Positions 37,141-46,389 of a DNA stretch of 64,000 nt are shown here, piece by piece. The translations under genes were made by a program, and so were the position numbers. Each line of letters opens with the position of its first letter. Positions within the stretch are counted from its first letter, which is position 1. The notes under the pieces were generated by a model. It had not been told where the DNA came from. It saw nothing but the letters and a program-made list of their open reading frames with translations, and searched no databases. Origin of the DNA: Vallitaleaceae bacterium 9-2 (GTDB lineage: Bacteria; Bacillota; Clostridia; Lachnospirales; Vallitaleaceae); assembly GCA_038396585.1 (NCBI GenBank), contig CP121691.1, forward strand, positions 1,116,001 through 1,180,000. Direction: 5' to 3'.

Positions 37141-39153
37141 ATGAGAATTGCATTAACAGGTAACCCGAATAGTGGAAAAACCACTCTATTTAATGCCATT
37201 ACCGGTAAGATCGAAAAAGTCGGTAACTGGGCAGGTGTAACAATTGAAAAAAAGGAAGGCGCGATTAAGAGTAGTCTATATAAGTCAAATAATGAGATTA
37301 TAGCGGTTGACTTGCCAGGCGCGTACTCGATGTCACCCTTTACTTCTGAGGAAAATATCACCAGTGATTTTATTAAGAATGAAAAGCCTGATGTTATTAT
37401 TAACATTGTGGATGCTACGAATCTTAGTCGAAGCTTATTTTTCACAACGCAGCTGTTAGAATTAGATATTCCTGTTGTCGTAGCCTTGAATAAAAGCGAT
37501 TTAAACAGAAAGAAAAACACAGATATCGATATTGACGCGTTGGCAAAAAAAATAGGGTGTCCGGTAGTTGAAACAGTATCGACAGCTTCAACAAACAATG
37601 GATTAAAAGACTTATTGAGCAAAGTGGTTGAAGTGGCAGGCAAAGGACAGTCGCGACCGTTTAATGCAGATAATGTTAACATGTCGAATAAAGAAGCGGT
37701 GCTTGCATCGGATAAAAAACGTTATGATTTTGTAAAAACGATTGTTAAAGCTGTTGAAAAAAGAGTTGTCGCTTCTAATGAACAAACAAAACAGGATGCA
37801 GCAGACAGAATTTTAGCACATAAGTGGCTGGGAATTCCGGTGTTTGCACTTATAATGTGGTGTGTATTTGCTATTTCTCAATCATGGGTAGGTCCTTGGA
37901 TTGCGGATGTATTTGTTGGATGGCTTGAAGGTTTTCAAGGTTTTGTTGCAGATGCTTTAGGTGAAAGCGTTAGTCCGTTTTTATCGGCACTATTGGTTGA
38001 TGGTATTATTGGTGGTGTTGCAGCAGTTGTTGGTTTCTTACCACTGATTATGGTTTTATTCTTCTTGCTTGCGTTATTGGAAGATTGTGGATATATGGCA
38101 AGGGTTGCAGTAATTATGGACCGTTTTTTCAAAAAAGTGGGTCTCTCAGGAAAATCGATTATCCCAATGATTATTGGTACAGGTTGTGCAATCCCTGGTG
38201 TTATGGCTACAAGAACTATTCGTAACGATCGCCAACGAAGAACAACGGCTATGTTGACACCTTTTATGCCTTGTGGAGCAAAACTTCCGGTTATTGCCTT
38301 GTTTGCAGGTGTGTTTTTTAACGGATCAGCAATTGTTGGTGCAGGCATGTATTTCTTAGCTATCATAATCATTATTATCGGCGCACTCATTGTGGTTCGT
38401 ATTACTGGAGAAAAAGGTGCACGGTCATTTTTCATCATGGAACTTCCAGAGTATAGAATACCAAGTGTTAAAAGAGCAACGATTTCAATGTTTTCACGGG
38501 CAAAGGCTTTTATTGTGAAAGCAGCGACTATTATTTTGATTTGTAATGCGGCTGTGCAAATTATGCAGTCCTTTGATTGGAGTTTTAACCTTGTAGCAGA
38601 AGGGGCAGAAAATACAAGTATCTTAGCAAGTATTTCTACTCCGTTTGCGATATTGTTATTACCGCTTGGTTTTGGGGTATGGCAATTAGCGGCAGCTGCA
38701 ATTACAGGTTTTATTGCAAAAGAAAATATAGTAGGTACATTGGCAGTTGTCTATGGAATCTCAAACTTTATTGATACAGAAGAATTTGCAATTGTAAATG
38801 AAGCAGGGGCTGCAAGTGGTGTTGCCGGCGTTATGGGAATCACTTCTGTAGCAGCGCTTTCATATTTAGTATTTAATCTATTTACACCACCATGTTTTGC
38901 AGCCATTGGTTCTATGAATTCAGAGATGGAAAATAAAAAGTGGTTATGGGGTGGTATCGGCTTCCAGTTTGGTATGGGATATGTTGTGTCCTTTTTCTTC
39001 TACCATATCGGTACATTGATTACAACAGGAGCAGTAGGTGAATATTTCCTACCAGGAGTTATTGCTGTTGCAATAATGATTGGCATCGTCATAGTCCTAA
39101 TGAAAAAAGGTGACCAAAAAGCAAATGCAAAAGTAGCATTAGCTTCCAGATAA
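37141..39153 (+). CDS. feoB: Ferrous iron transporter B
   Basis: A 670-residue Fe(II) importer. The N-terminal G domain shows GNPNSGKTTLFNAITG (G1), DLPGAYSMSP (G3) and ALNKSD (G4), and it is joined by a linker to the membrane part with Gate motifs such as GTGCAIPGVMATRTI and PFMPCGAKLPV, plus GFIAKENIVGTL near the C-terminus. I use the ATG after TATGGAGG; the ATG within that site is not used. It transports ferrous iron, as expected in an anaerobe. It is followed by a small Cys-rich partner. Confidence 0.97.
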   Translation: MRIALTGNPNSGKTTLFNAITGKIEKVGNWAGVTIEKKEGAIKSSLYKSNNEIIAVDLPGAYSMSPFTSEENITSDFIKNEKPDVIINIVDATNLSRSLFFTTQLLELDIPVVVALNKSDLNRKKNTDIDIDALAKKIGCPVVETVSTASTNNGLKDLLSKVVEVAGKGQSRPFNADNVNMSNKEAVLASDKKRYDFVKTIVKAVEKRVVASNEQTKQDAADRILAHKWLGIPVFALIMWCVFAISQSWVGPWIADVFVGWLEGFQGFVADALGESVSPFLSALLVDGIIGGVAAVVGFLPLIMVLFFLLALLEDCGYMARVAVIMDRFFKKVGLSGKSIIPMIIGTGCAIPGVMATRTIRNDRQRRTTAMLTPFMPCGAKLPVIALFAGVFFNGSAIVGAGMYFLAIIIIIIGALIVVRITGEKGARSFFIMELPEYRIPSVKRATISMFSRAKAFIVKAATIILICNAAVQIMQSFDWSFNLVAEGAENTSILASISTPFAILLLPLGFGVWQLAAAAITGFIAKENIVGTLAVVYGISNFIDTEEFAIVNEAGAASGVAGVMGITSVAALSYLVFNLFTPPCFAAIGSMNSEMENKKWLWGGIGFQFGMGYVVSFFFYHIGTLITTGAVGEYFLPGVIAVAIMIGIVIVLMKKGDQKANAKVALASR

Positions 39154-39172
39154 TAGCAAAAGGAGTGATATT

Positions 39173-39331
39173 ATGGGAGATATAATTGTTATTTTAATTA
39201 TCGTGGCAAGTATAAGTGGTGCCATTGCAAAGATTATTTCCGAAAAGAAAAAAGGTGTTAAGTGCATCGGATGCCCTCACAGTGGAACAAAAAATGTTCC
39301 AGGTGGCGGCTGCAGTTGCAATCATGAATAA
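39173..39331 (+). CDS. FeoB-associated Cys-rich membrane protein
   Basis: A 52-residue protein too short for most gene finders. One N-terminal membrane span (IIVILIIVASISGAIAKII) is followed by a basic stretch and a Cys-rich tail, CIGCPHSG...GGGCSCNHE, with four cysteines. This matches the FeoB-associated Cys-rich family (PF12669 type) found behind feoB in Firmicutes. AAAGGAG precedes the ATG, 19 bases after feoB. It may bind iron or fix FeoB assembly; its precise role is not known. Confidence 0.85.
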   Translation: MGDIIVILIIVASISGAIAKIISEKKKGVKCIGCPHSGTKNVPGGGCSCNHE

Positions 39332-39353
39332 AAATTGTTTTGCCTAAACCCAA

Positions 39354-39388
39354 AAAAATAGCCAGTGCATTAGTGCACTGGCTATTTT
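39354..39388 (+). terminator. Bidirectional terminator between feo operon and argS
   Basis: AAAATAGCCAGTGCA and TGCACTGGCTATTTT form a perfect stem with A and T tails, serving both convergent genes. Confidence 0.9.
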
Positions 39389-39394
39389 TATAAT

Positions 39395-41176
39395 TTACAT
39401 TTTTTCCGGAACGATGATACCAAGTAAGTCAAGGCATGTTGTTTGAACATCAAGAGTTAATGTTAACAGAGAAAACCAAGATTTTTTCTGTTCTACATTG
39501 GTCTCGTTAATGATATGGTGTTGATGATAAAAACTACTAACCATCGTTGCCAATTCATAGACGTACTCTGCAATAACATTTGGAGAACGGTCTCTTGCGG
39601 CGAGATTAAGGACACTTTCAAGTTGATCAAGCTTTAACATCAAGCTACGCTCAATATCGCTTGCAGGAGCCATTAAATCGCCTTTTTCAAAGTTAGATGC
39701 TTCGAGCTTACGGATAATATTTTTGATGCGGACAGTAGAATAAAGAATATAGGGGCCGGTTTTTCCTTCAAACGAAGAGAACTTGTCAAGGTCAAAGACA
39801 TAGTCTTTCATACGATAATTGGATAAATCCGCATATTTTAATGTGGCTAAACCGACAATGTGTGAGATACTATCAATATCATCGGCTGAAGTATCTATAC
39901 CTTTATCTTCAATATTTTTAATGATTTTTTCTTTTGCATTATTCTCAACCATTTCAATCAAGTCAGAAAGACGAAGGACTCCGCCAGCTCTTGTTTTGAA
40001 TGGTTTACCATCTTTTCCGTTCATTGTTCCAAAGCCAATATGTTCAAGAGAGACATCAGGAGATACGATTCCATTATCACTGGCACATCTAAACACTTGA
40101 GTAAAATGGGTTGCTTGTCTTGAATCTACAACATATAAAATCTGTGTTGGATCAAAATCTTTGACGCGCTGGTAAATAGTGGCTAGATCAGTTGTACCAT
40201 AAATTACGGAGCCATCAGATTTGAATAAAATAATCGGAGGAACATCTTTTTTATCTTCCGGGCGGGCAACGTCAACAACAATTGCGCCGTCGCTTTCACG
40301 TAAGACATTTTTCTCTTTAAGGATAGCAATAGCATCATCAATATATTCTTGGCTATTACTTTCTCCATACCAAAGGTCAAAATCAACATTGAGGCGTGCA
40401 TAATTCTTTTTAATATCAGTTATAGATATATTGACAATATGCTTCCAAAGAGCAATGTAACCAGGATTACCTTTTTGTAGCTTATAGGTTGCTTCTTTGG
40501 CTTGATTATACATAGCTTCATTTTCTTTACAAAGAGCGCTGACACGTGGATAGATTTCTTCAAGATCCTCTAATGAGAAAGGAGCATCACTAGGGTAATC
40601 CCCAGCGTGTTCTGGATCAAAATAGGGGAGATCAGGTTGTGTGCGTTCGATTTCTGAGATGATCATACCCATTTGAAGACCCCAGTCGCCAAGATGGATA
40701 TCACCGATCACATTGTGACCCAGATATTTGAGTAGGCGCTTTAAGGATTCACCAATAATAGCTGTACGTAAATGACCGACATGTAACGGCTTAGCAATAT
40801 TAGGTCCGCCATAGTCAATAACAACTCTTTCAGGATGTTGTGCAAGGGATATTCCGAAACGCTCGCTATTCATAATTGCTGTGGTGTTTTGTGAAATATA
40901 ATCATTCGTGAGTGTGATGTTAATGAATCCGGGCTTAACGGTAACCGCCTCTTTAATAATTGTTCCATATTCAGGGTAAGTTTTTAGGGTTTCAATAACA
41001 GTGTCACTAATCATAAAAGGTGCTTTTTTGTATTCTTTTGCAGCGGGCATAGCACCATTGCATTGGAATTGACACAAGTCAGGGCGGGCAGAGACAACAA
41101 CATCTCCGTAGGAAGCTTTGTACCCGGCTTCTTCAAAAGCACGAGATAATAGTTCGGTTAATTTTGAGGTTAACAT
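39395..41176 (-). CDS. argS: Arginyl-tRNA synthetase
   Basis: Charges tRNA-Arg; class I enzyme of 593 residues. The N-terminal tRNA-contact domain covers about residues 1-110. The HIGH motif appears as HVGH in GGPNIAKPLHVGHLRTA, and the KMSKS-equivalent region is FKTRAGGVLRLSDLIEM, which lacks the second lysine as in most ArgRS. The anticodon-binding (DALR) domain at the C-terminus ends LDLLGIIVPEKM. A GGAG site precedes the ATG. It has its own promoter and lies downstream of the penicillin-binding protein gene in the same direction. Confidence 0.96.
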   Translation of the reverse strand: MLTSKLTELLSRAFEEAGYKASYGDVVVSARPDLCQFQCNGAMPAAKEYKKAPFMISDTVIETLKTYPEYGTIIKEAVTVKPGFINITLTNDYISQNTTAIMNSERFGISLAQHPERVVIDYGGPNIAKPLHVGHLRTAIIGESLKRLLKYLGHNVIGDIHLGDWGLQMGMIISEIERTQPDLPYFDPEHAGDYPSDAPFSLEDLEEIYPRVSALCKENEAMYNQAKEATYKLQKGNPGYIALWKHIVNISITDIKKNYARLNVDFDLWYGESNSQEYIDDAIAILKEKNVLRESDGAIVVDVARPEDKKDVPPIILFKSDGSVIYGTTDLATIYQRVKDFDPTQILYVVDSRQATHFTQVFRCASDNGIVSPDVSLEHIGFGTMNGKDGKPFKTRAGGVLRLSDLIEMVENNAKEKIIKNIEDKGIDTSADDIDSISHIVGLATLKYADLSNYRMKDYVFDLDKFSSFEGKTGPYILYSTVRIKNIIRKLEASNFEKGDLMAPASDIERSLMLKLDQLESVLNLAARDRSPNVIAEYVYELATMVSSFYHQHHIINETNVEQKKSWFSLLTLTLDVQTTCLDLLGIIVPEKM

Positions 41177-41211
41177 TTAATCGACTCCTTTTTCTTCAAT
41201 ACATTCTGTTT

Positions 41212-41240
41212 ATTATAATATAAAAGACTGCAGATTACAA
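41212..41240 (-). promoter_or_regulatory. Promoter of argS
   Basis: On the minus strand TTGTAA and TATAAT are 17 bases apart, 36 bases before the start codon. Confidence 0.6.
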
Positions 41241-41257
41241 TAATAGACTGCAGATTA
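41225..41257. repeat. Short direct repeat upstream of argS
   Basis: AGACTGCAGATTA occurs twice, starting 20 bases apart (41225 and 41245), over and just upstream of the argS -35 element. The function is unknown. Confidence 0.6.
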
Positions 41258-41275
41258 GTTGGTCACAGTATAAAA

Positions 41276-41307
41276 CAAAGAAAAGCTGATATGTCAGCTT
41301 TTCTTTG
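41276..41307 (-). terminator. Terminator after the penicillin-binding protein gene
   Basis: A perfect 14-bp stem, CAAAGAAAAGCTGA with TCAGCTTTTCTTTG, loop of 4; on the minus strand it is followed by TTTTATA. Confidence 0.85.
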
Positions 41308-41336
41308 AACATATCAGCTTGAATTTGAATCAGTAC

Positions 41337-44060
41337 TTAGTTGTTATTCCCGTTGTTACTTGAGTTTCCGTTTCCATTGCCGTTGTTAGTATTGTTGTTA
41401 TTGTTCCCATTATTGGAAGTTTCTGGGAACTGGGGGTTAAACGGGGAGAGCGGATTGTTCGGGTCAAATACATCTCCATTATTTGGCGTCTCTTCAGGCA
41501 CATTTTCCGGAACTGTATGAGGACCGTGAACATTACAATATTCTCCAATCATTGAGTGTGGAATTTCATATTGGTAGTCCGCGATTGAGTTTAATACTGC
41601 TGGTGATAACTCTTCAACATTTAATGGGTTGACACGTTGAATCATGATGCGTCGTTCTACCAACTCTTCAGGACAATATTCAGTAGCAAACAAACCAGTG
41701 GAGGTATCGATAAATACCTCTTGATGTACATCACAAGTCTCTGTAGGCACTGTTCCTGGAGCAAAATATTCATAACGTGCAGTACTTCCTCGAGGATCGT
41801 CTGTGCATAGTCCTTGAACAGCTAATTTGCCGGACTCGGTACAGATAAGTGCAGAAGTAATACTTGCAGGCTTATTGAAGTCTTTATATGGAAGCTCTTC
41901 GTGAGCAATTTCCATGACGTCGCGCCACATTCGCTTGTGATAACTTCGTACATATGCCATTTGCTGTGGGTCATCATATCCCATCCAAAGCGAAGCAGCA
42001 TAGTAAGGTGTATATCCTGCAAACCATAAGTCTTTGGTAGCAGAGGTTGTACCAGTCTTACCTGCAGCAGGTGTTTTGGTATTTCTAAGTCTAGAGGCTG
42101 TACCGGTTCCGTATTCAATAACATCTACCATAGCATCGGTAAGTAAAAATGCTGTCGTATCTTTCATTACGGTACGTGTAACCGGTTCTTTGTCAATTAG
42201 GATATTACCATCATGGTCTAGTACCCGTGTATAGAAAATAGGTTCGACATAGACACCTTCATTAGCGATGGCGCCGTAAGCGGCAGTTAGTTCAAGAGTT
42301 GTTACCCCATCAGTCAATCCACCAAGGGGGAGCGCAAGGGTTTTATCTGTAAAGGATTGTCCATTTCGTGTTAACGATTCATGGAGTGTAGTAAAGCCAA
42401 GGTCCATTAAATAATCGAATGCTAAATCAACGCCTACATTAAAGGTGGTCTCAACTGCCAATATATTCATTGAATCGACGATTCCTTGACGAATGGTCGA
42501 TAGACCACGATACCCGCGATACCAGTTGCCAGGGCTATATGTTGAGCCGTTTGGCATAGAGACATTAAATGGAGCATCATCTAAAACGGTTGCCAATGTA
42601 TAATCTCTAGCATCTAAAGCTGGAAGATAGGCAGCAAGTGGTTTAAATGTTGAACCCGGTTGACGCTTTGCTTGTGTAGCACGGTTAAAGGTTTGGTTAC
42701 CTATTTTTATTCCACGACCACCAGCTAACGCTTTAACATGCCCGTTGTGGAAGTCGAGCAGTACCATCGCCGCCTGAGGTTGAGGGATAAATAATGGGTT
42801 TTCCTTAGCAAGCCCGTTGTCAAAATCGGATTGTGTCAATCCGTATTCGTCCCAAACACTTTGGATATAGGCTTCAGCTTCTTCCCGATTTGCAAATTGT
42901 TCTTCGTGGTAAAAATGTTCCGGATTTTCTTCATCTTTTAAAACCGATAAGCTATATAACAACTTCATAGCATAGTCTTCATACTCTGGTGGATAGTTTT
43001 CTTCATTATTAAAGACACTATCCATACCTTCTTGAATCTTGGAGTCTTGTGTAATGTAGATACTAAGTCCACCGCGATAGATTAGATTGTATGCCTGTGA
43101 TTCAGAGTATCCTTTTTGGATGGTTAAATCATCAACAAGACGTTCAATCGTCTCATCAACAAAATATGAATAACTCGACGATTTTTCAGCACGCATTTGT
43201 GAATTGATTTGAATTTGACTATATACATCCGTATTATATGCTTCGTTGTATTCTGCTTCGCTGATATAGCCTTGCTCTAAAAGCTTATCTAGAATACGTT
43301 CTGCACGGTCCCGGTTGTTCTCAGGTTTTGATACAGGATCATACTTTGACGGATTGTTTGTAATTGAAGCAAGTACAGCAGCTTCTGCAATGGAAATATC
43401 CCAAACATCCTTATTAAAATACAGTTGAGAAGCAGTTTGAACACCGTTGGTTCCGCGACCACTAGCTACAGTGTTCATATAGAGTTCAAGAATATCTTCT
43501 TTTGAAAGATACTTTTCAAGTTGAACGGCAAGATACATTTCTTGTAATTTACGCTCAATCGTTACATCTGTAGATAAAACGTTGTTCTTAATAATCTGCT
43601 GTGTAATGGTACTTGCACCTTCAGAAAAGCTTTGTGTCTTAAGGTTAATAAAAATAGCACGCATAAACCCTTCTAAGTCAACACCATTATGTCGCATGAA
43701 GCGTTCGTCTTCAATAGCGATATAAGCCTCTCCCAAATATTTTGGGATTTGGTCATATTCAACATAGATTCGGTTAGCATCAGCACCATGAAGTTTTTGG
43801 ACTTCGTTGCCTTGAAGGTCATAGATAATCGTTGTATATCCTTCGGGTTGGATCTTTTCCAGTAAATGATCAATACTTGGTGATGCGTCAATAATAGCTT
43901 TAAAGGTTCCAAGACCTGCAGCAAAAGCAATAATACCTGCAACTAATATAAAAAATACTAAAAGCTTGAAAAAAGTTGAACTGACTAAATTCTTGATCTT
44001 GCTAGACTTTGAATTAATCTGCTTTATTTTCTTATTTCGAGCATATTTTCCAAAATTCAT
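41337..44060 (-). CDS. pbpA: Class A penicillin-binding protein 1A (transglycosylase/transpeptidase)
   Basis: A 907-residue bifunctional peptidoglycan synthase. A basic cytoplasmic tail precedes one membrane span near residues 32-52. The GT51 glycosyltransferase domain shows AIEDERFMRHNGVDLEGFMRA and the GASTITQQ motif. The transpeptidase domain has the SxxK motif in PGSTFKPLAAY, SMN as the SxN motif, and KTGTT. The C-terminus carries a Pro-rich stretch and then a low-complexity Asn/Gly tail of about 25 residues. A strong AAAGGAGG precedes the ATG. It builds the cell wall at the outer face of the membrane. The symbol is by convention. Confidence 0.93.
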   Translation of the reverse strand: MNFGKYARNKKIKQINSKSSKIKNLVSSTFFKLLVFFILVAGIIAFAAGLGTFKAIIDASPSIDHLLEKIQPEGYTTIIYDLQGNEVQKLHGADANRIYVEYDQIPKYLGEAYIAIEDERFMRHNGVDLEGFMRAIFINLKTQSFSEGASTITQQIIKNNVLSTDVTIERKLQEMYLAVQLEKYLSKEDILELYMNTVASGRGTNGVQTASQLYFNKDVWDISIAEAAVLASITNNPSKYDPVSKPENNRDRAERILDKLLEQGYISEAEYNEAYNTDVYSQIQINSQMRAEKSSSYSYFVDETIERLVDDLTIQKGYSESQAYNLIYRGGLSIYITQDSKIQEGMDSVFNNEENYPPEYEDYAMKLLYSLSVLKDEENPEHFYHEEQFANREEAEAYIQSVWDEYGLTQSDFDNGLAKENPLFIPQPQAAMVLLDFHNGHVKALAGGRGIKIGNQTFNRATQAKRQPGSTFKPLAAYLPALDARDYTLATVLDDAPFNVSMPNGSTYSPGNWYRGYRGLSTIRQGIVDSMNILAVETTFNVGVDLAFDYLMDLGFTTLHESLTRNGQSFTDKTLALPLGGLTDGVTTLELTAAYGAIANEGVYVEPIFYTRVLDHDGNILIDKEPVTRTVMKDTTAFLLTDAMVDVIEYGTGTASRLRNTKTPAAGKTGTTSATKDLWFAGYTPYYAASLWMGYDDPQQMAYVRSYHKRMWRDVMEIAHEELPYKDFNKPASITSALICTESGKLAVQGLCTDDPRGSTARYEYFAPGTVPTETCDVHQEVFIDTSTGLFATEYCPEELVERRIMIQRVNPLNVEELSPAVLNSIADYQYEIPHSMIGEYCNVHGPHTVPENVPEETPNNGDVFDPNNPLSPFNPQFPETSNNGNNNNNTNNGNGNGNSSNNGNNN

Positions 44061-44192
44061 AATGAATCCTCCTTTTAATCTTCACTATTATATCAAATAT
44101 ATGGCTAATAAGAAAGAAGTTTAATAACCTTAATCAAAAATTAATATTTACAAGGAAGGTTTTTGAAGGGGAATTATTTTTTGTGGCATATA

Positions 44193-44221
44193 TTGCATTT
44201 TGAGAAATATTCATGTATACT
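44193..44221 (+). promoter_or_regulatory. Promoter of the dapF operon
   Basis: TTGCAT and TATACT with a 17-base spacer, about 60 bases before the start of dapF. Confidence 0.6.
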
Positions 44222-44280
44222 TAAATAGTGTTATTAAATGGTACTACTAATTTGAGCTGAATAGTCCTATGAGGTGAAAA

Positions 44281-45114
44281 ATGAATTTTACGAAAATGCA
44301 AGGCTGTGGTAATGATTATATCTATATAAATGGGTTTGAAGAAACGGTAGAAGATCCCAAAGAGCTGGCAATTCAAATGAGTGATCGCCACTTTGGAATC
44401 GGAAGTGATGGGATAGTATTGATTCTTCCATCGCAAAAAGCGGATGTAAAGATGCGGATGTTTAACGCAGATGGATCAGAAGCTGAGATGTGTGGCAATG
44501 CGATTCGATGTGTTGGCAAGTATGTCTATGACAACAAAATGATTGGGAAAGAGACGATATATGTAGAAACTCAGGCAGGAATAAAAATTCTAGAACTCTT
44601 TCATGAACAGCAAAGCGTAAAGACGGTACGAGTGGATATGGGAGAGCCTATACTAAAGGCACAAGATATCCCTGTCTTAAGCGAAGGCTCACCGGTAGTG
44701 GATTTGATGTTGATGGCAGCAGATAAAAAATTTGCGATGACATGTGTATCTATGGGAAATCCCCATGCAGTTACATTTGTTGAACAAACCGATGGATTTA
44801 ATGTAGAAAAGTATGGTAAACTATTAGAAGTGGACGCTTCTTTCCCAAAAAAAGCAAATATTGAGTTTGCGCAGGTCATCAATCGGCATGAGATAAACAT
44901 GCGGGTATGGGAACGGGGAAGTGGAGAGACGCTGGCATGTGGTACAGGCGCTTGTGCGACACTTGTAGCATGTGTTCTTAACGATAAATGCGACACAAAA
45001 GCAACGATACATTTACTTGGAGGGGATCTAGACATCGAATGGGATCAAGAGACCAATCATGTGTTTCTTACAGGCCCGGCGGAATTTGTTTTTGAAGGTA
45101 AATGGTTAAAATAG
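44281..45114 (+). CDS. dapF: Diaminopimelate epimerase
   Basis: Converts LL- to meso-diaminopimelate for lysine and peptidoglycan. The 277-residue protein has the two-domain fold with its two catalytic cysteines in [10 protein letters not shown] and [11 protein letters not shown], and the N-terminal [13 protein letters not shown]. It begins the dapF-dapL-glnA operon; the next gene is 9 bases on. The cofactor-independent mechanism requires both cysteines, and both are present. Confidence 0.95.
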   Translation: MNFTKMQGCGNDYIYINGFEETVEDPKELAIQMSDRHFGIGSDGIVLILPSQKADVKMRMFNADGSEAEMCGNAIRCVGKYVYDNKMIGKETIYVETQAGIKILELFHEQQSVKTVRVDMGEPILKAQDIPVLSEGSPVVDLMLMAADKKFAMTCVSMGNPHAVTFVEQTDGFNVEKYGKLLEVDASFPKKANIEFAQVINRHEINMRVWERGSGETLACGTGACATLVACVLNDKCDTKATIHLLGGDLDIEWDQETNHVFLTGPAEFVFEGKWLK

Positions 45115-45123
45115 GAGGATATT

Positions 45124-46362
45124 ATGGCAGAAAGTTATATTCAAAGTTTAATTGCAGAACGCATTGGTGGAAAACAATTTGGAAAAAGTACGGTTATCTA
45201 TAAATTTGAAAAAATCAAGCGTGCTAAAATCGAGGCAATGAAAGCACACCCAGATCTTGAGCTTATTGATATGGGGGTTGGAGAACCGGATGCAAAAGCA
45301 GACCAAGGAGTTATTGACACATTGGCATTTGAAGCCAATCAATGGGAAAATCGTAATTATGCGGATAATGGTATTTTTGAATTTAAAGAGGCCGTTGTCA
45401 CGTATATGGAACGTATCTATGGAGTGAAAGGAATCGATGCACAAACCGAAGTCAACCATTCCATCGGTTCAAAGCCTGCGCTTGCCATGATGGCACAAGC
45501 GTTTATTAATCCGGGCGATGTTACCTTGATGACAGTACCTGGATATCCAATCATGGGAACGATGACAAAGTGGTTGGGGGGCGATGTGTATAATATGCCG
45601 CTTTTGGCTGAAAACAAGTTTCTTCCTGACTTAGATGCAGTTCCAAAAGATATCGTAAAAAAAGCAAAATTATTGTACTTGAATTATCCCAACAATCCTA
45701 CAGGTGCAGTGGCAACCAAAGCTTTTTTTAAAAAAGCAATTAAATTTGCAAAAGAAAATAATTTGATTATTGTTCATGATGCTGCATATGCTGGGTTAAT
45801 GTTTGATGGACATAAGCCTCTAAGTTTTCTAAGTCTCCCTGGAGCAAAAAAAGTAGGCGTTGAGATTCATTCGCTCTCAAAAGCATATAATATGACGGGA
45901 TGGAGAATGGCTTATGTTGTTGGAAACAAAAAAGTAGTTGCTGCATTTGCATCGGTTAAAGACAATAATGATTCAGGACAGTTTAAAGCGATACAAAAAG
46001 CTGCTGTTTATGCGTTGGAACACCCGGAAATTACAGAAATGACAGCAGCAAAATATTCAAGACGCCATGATATGCTTGTTGAAACCTTGTCAAGCCTTGG
46101 ATTCAATGTGAAAAAGCCTAAGGGCTCGTTTTATCTTTATGTAGGAATACCCAAAGGGGTGAAAAATGGTGTGAAGTTTAAAACAGCAGAAGACTTTTCA
46201 CAATTTTTAATCAAGGAAAAACTGATTTCTACGGTTCCATGGGATGATGCAGGTGCCTATGTGCGATTTTCTGTTACATTTTTATCGTTAAATGCTCAAG
46301 AAGAACGACTTGTCATGGATGAGATTTATCGACGATTGTCCGATGTTGAGTTTGTATTTTAA
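45124..46362 (+). CDS. dapL: LL-diaminopimelate aminotransferase
   Basis: PLP enzyme that makes LL-diaminopimelate directly from tetrahydrodipicolinate with glutamate as amino donor. The 412-residue class I aminotransferase has IDMGVGEPD, NYADNGIFEFKEAV, YLNYPNNPTGAVA and the PLP lysine in HSLSKAYNMTGWRMAYVVG. Its product is the substrate of DapF, its direct neighbour, which supports the call over a general aminotransferase. AGGAGG precedes the start. The variant is longer at the N-terminus (MAESYIQSLIAERIGG) as in the DapL group found in Firmicutes. Confidence 0.88.
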   Translation: MAESYIQSLIAERIGGKQFGKSTVIYKFEKIKRAKIEAMKAHPDLELIDMGVGEPDAKADQGVIDTLAFEANQWENRNYADNGIFEFKEAVVTYMERIYGVKGIDAQTEVNHSIGSKPALAMMAQAFINPGDVTLMTVPGYPIMGTMTKWLGGDVYNMPLLAENKFLPDLDAVPKDIVKKAKLLYLNYPNNPTGAVATKAFFKKAIKFAKENNLIIVHDAAYAGLMFDGHKPLSFLSLPGAKKVGVEIHSLSKAYNMTGWRMAYVVGNKKVVAAFASVKDNNDSGQFKAIQKAAVYALEHPEITEMTAAKYSRRHDMLVETLSSLGFNVKKPKGSFYLYVGIPKGVKNGVKFKTAEDFSQFLIKEKLISTVPWDDAGAYVRFSVTFLSLNAQEERLVMDEIYRRLSDVEFVF

Positions 46363-46389
46363 ATATAGCCATCCTAAAGGAGGAAAGCA

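Noticed and set aside
37098-38438. Minus-strand frames of 167 and 194 codons over feoB
   Set aside because: They mirror feoB codons, have no recognisable domain and no ribosome site.
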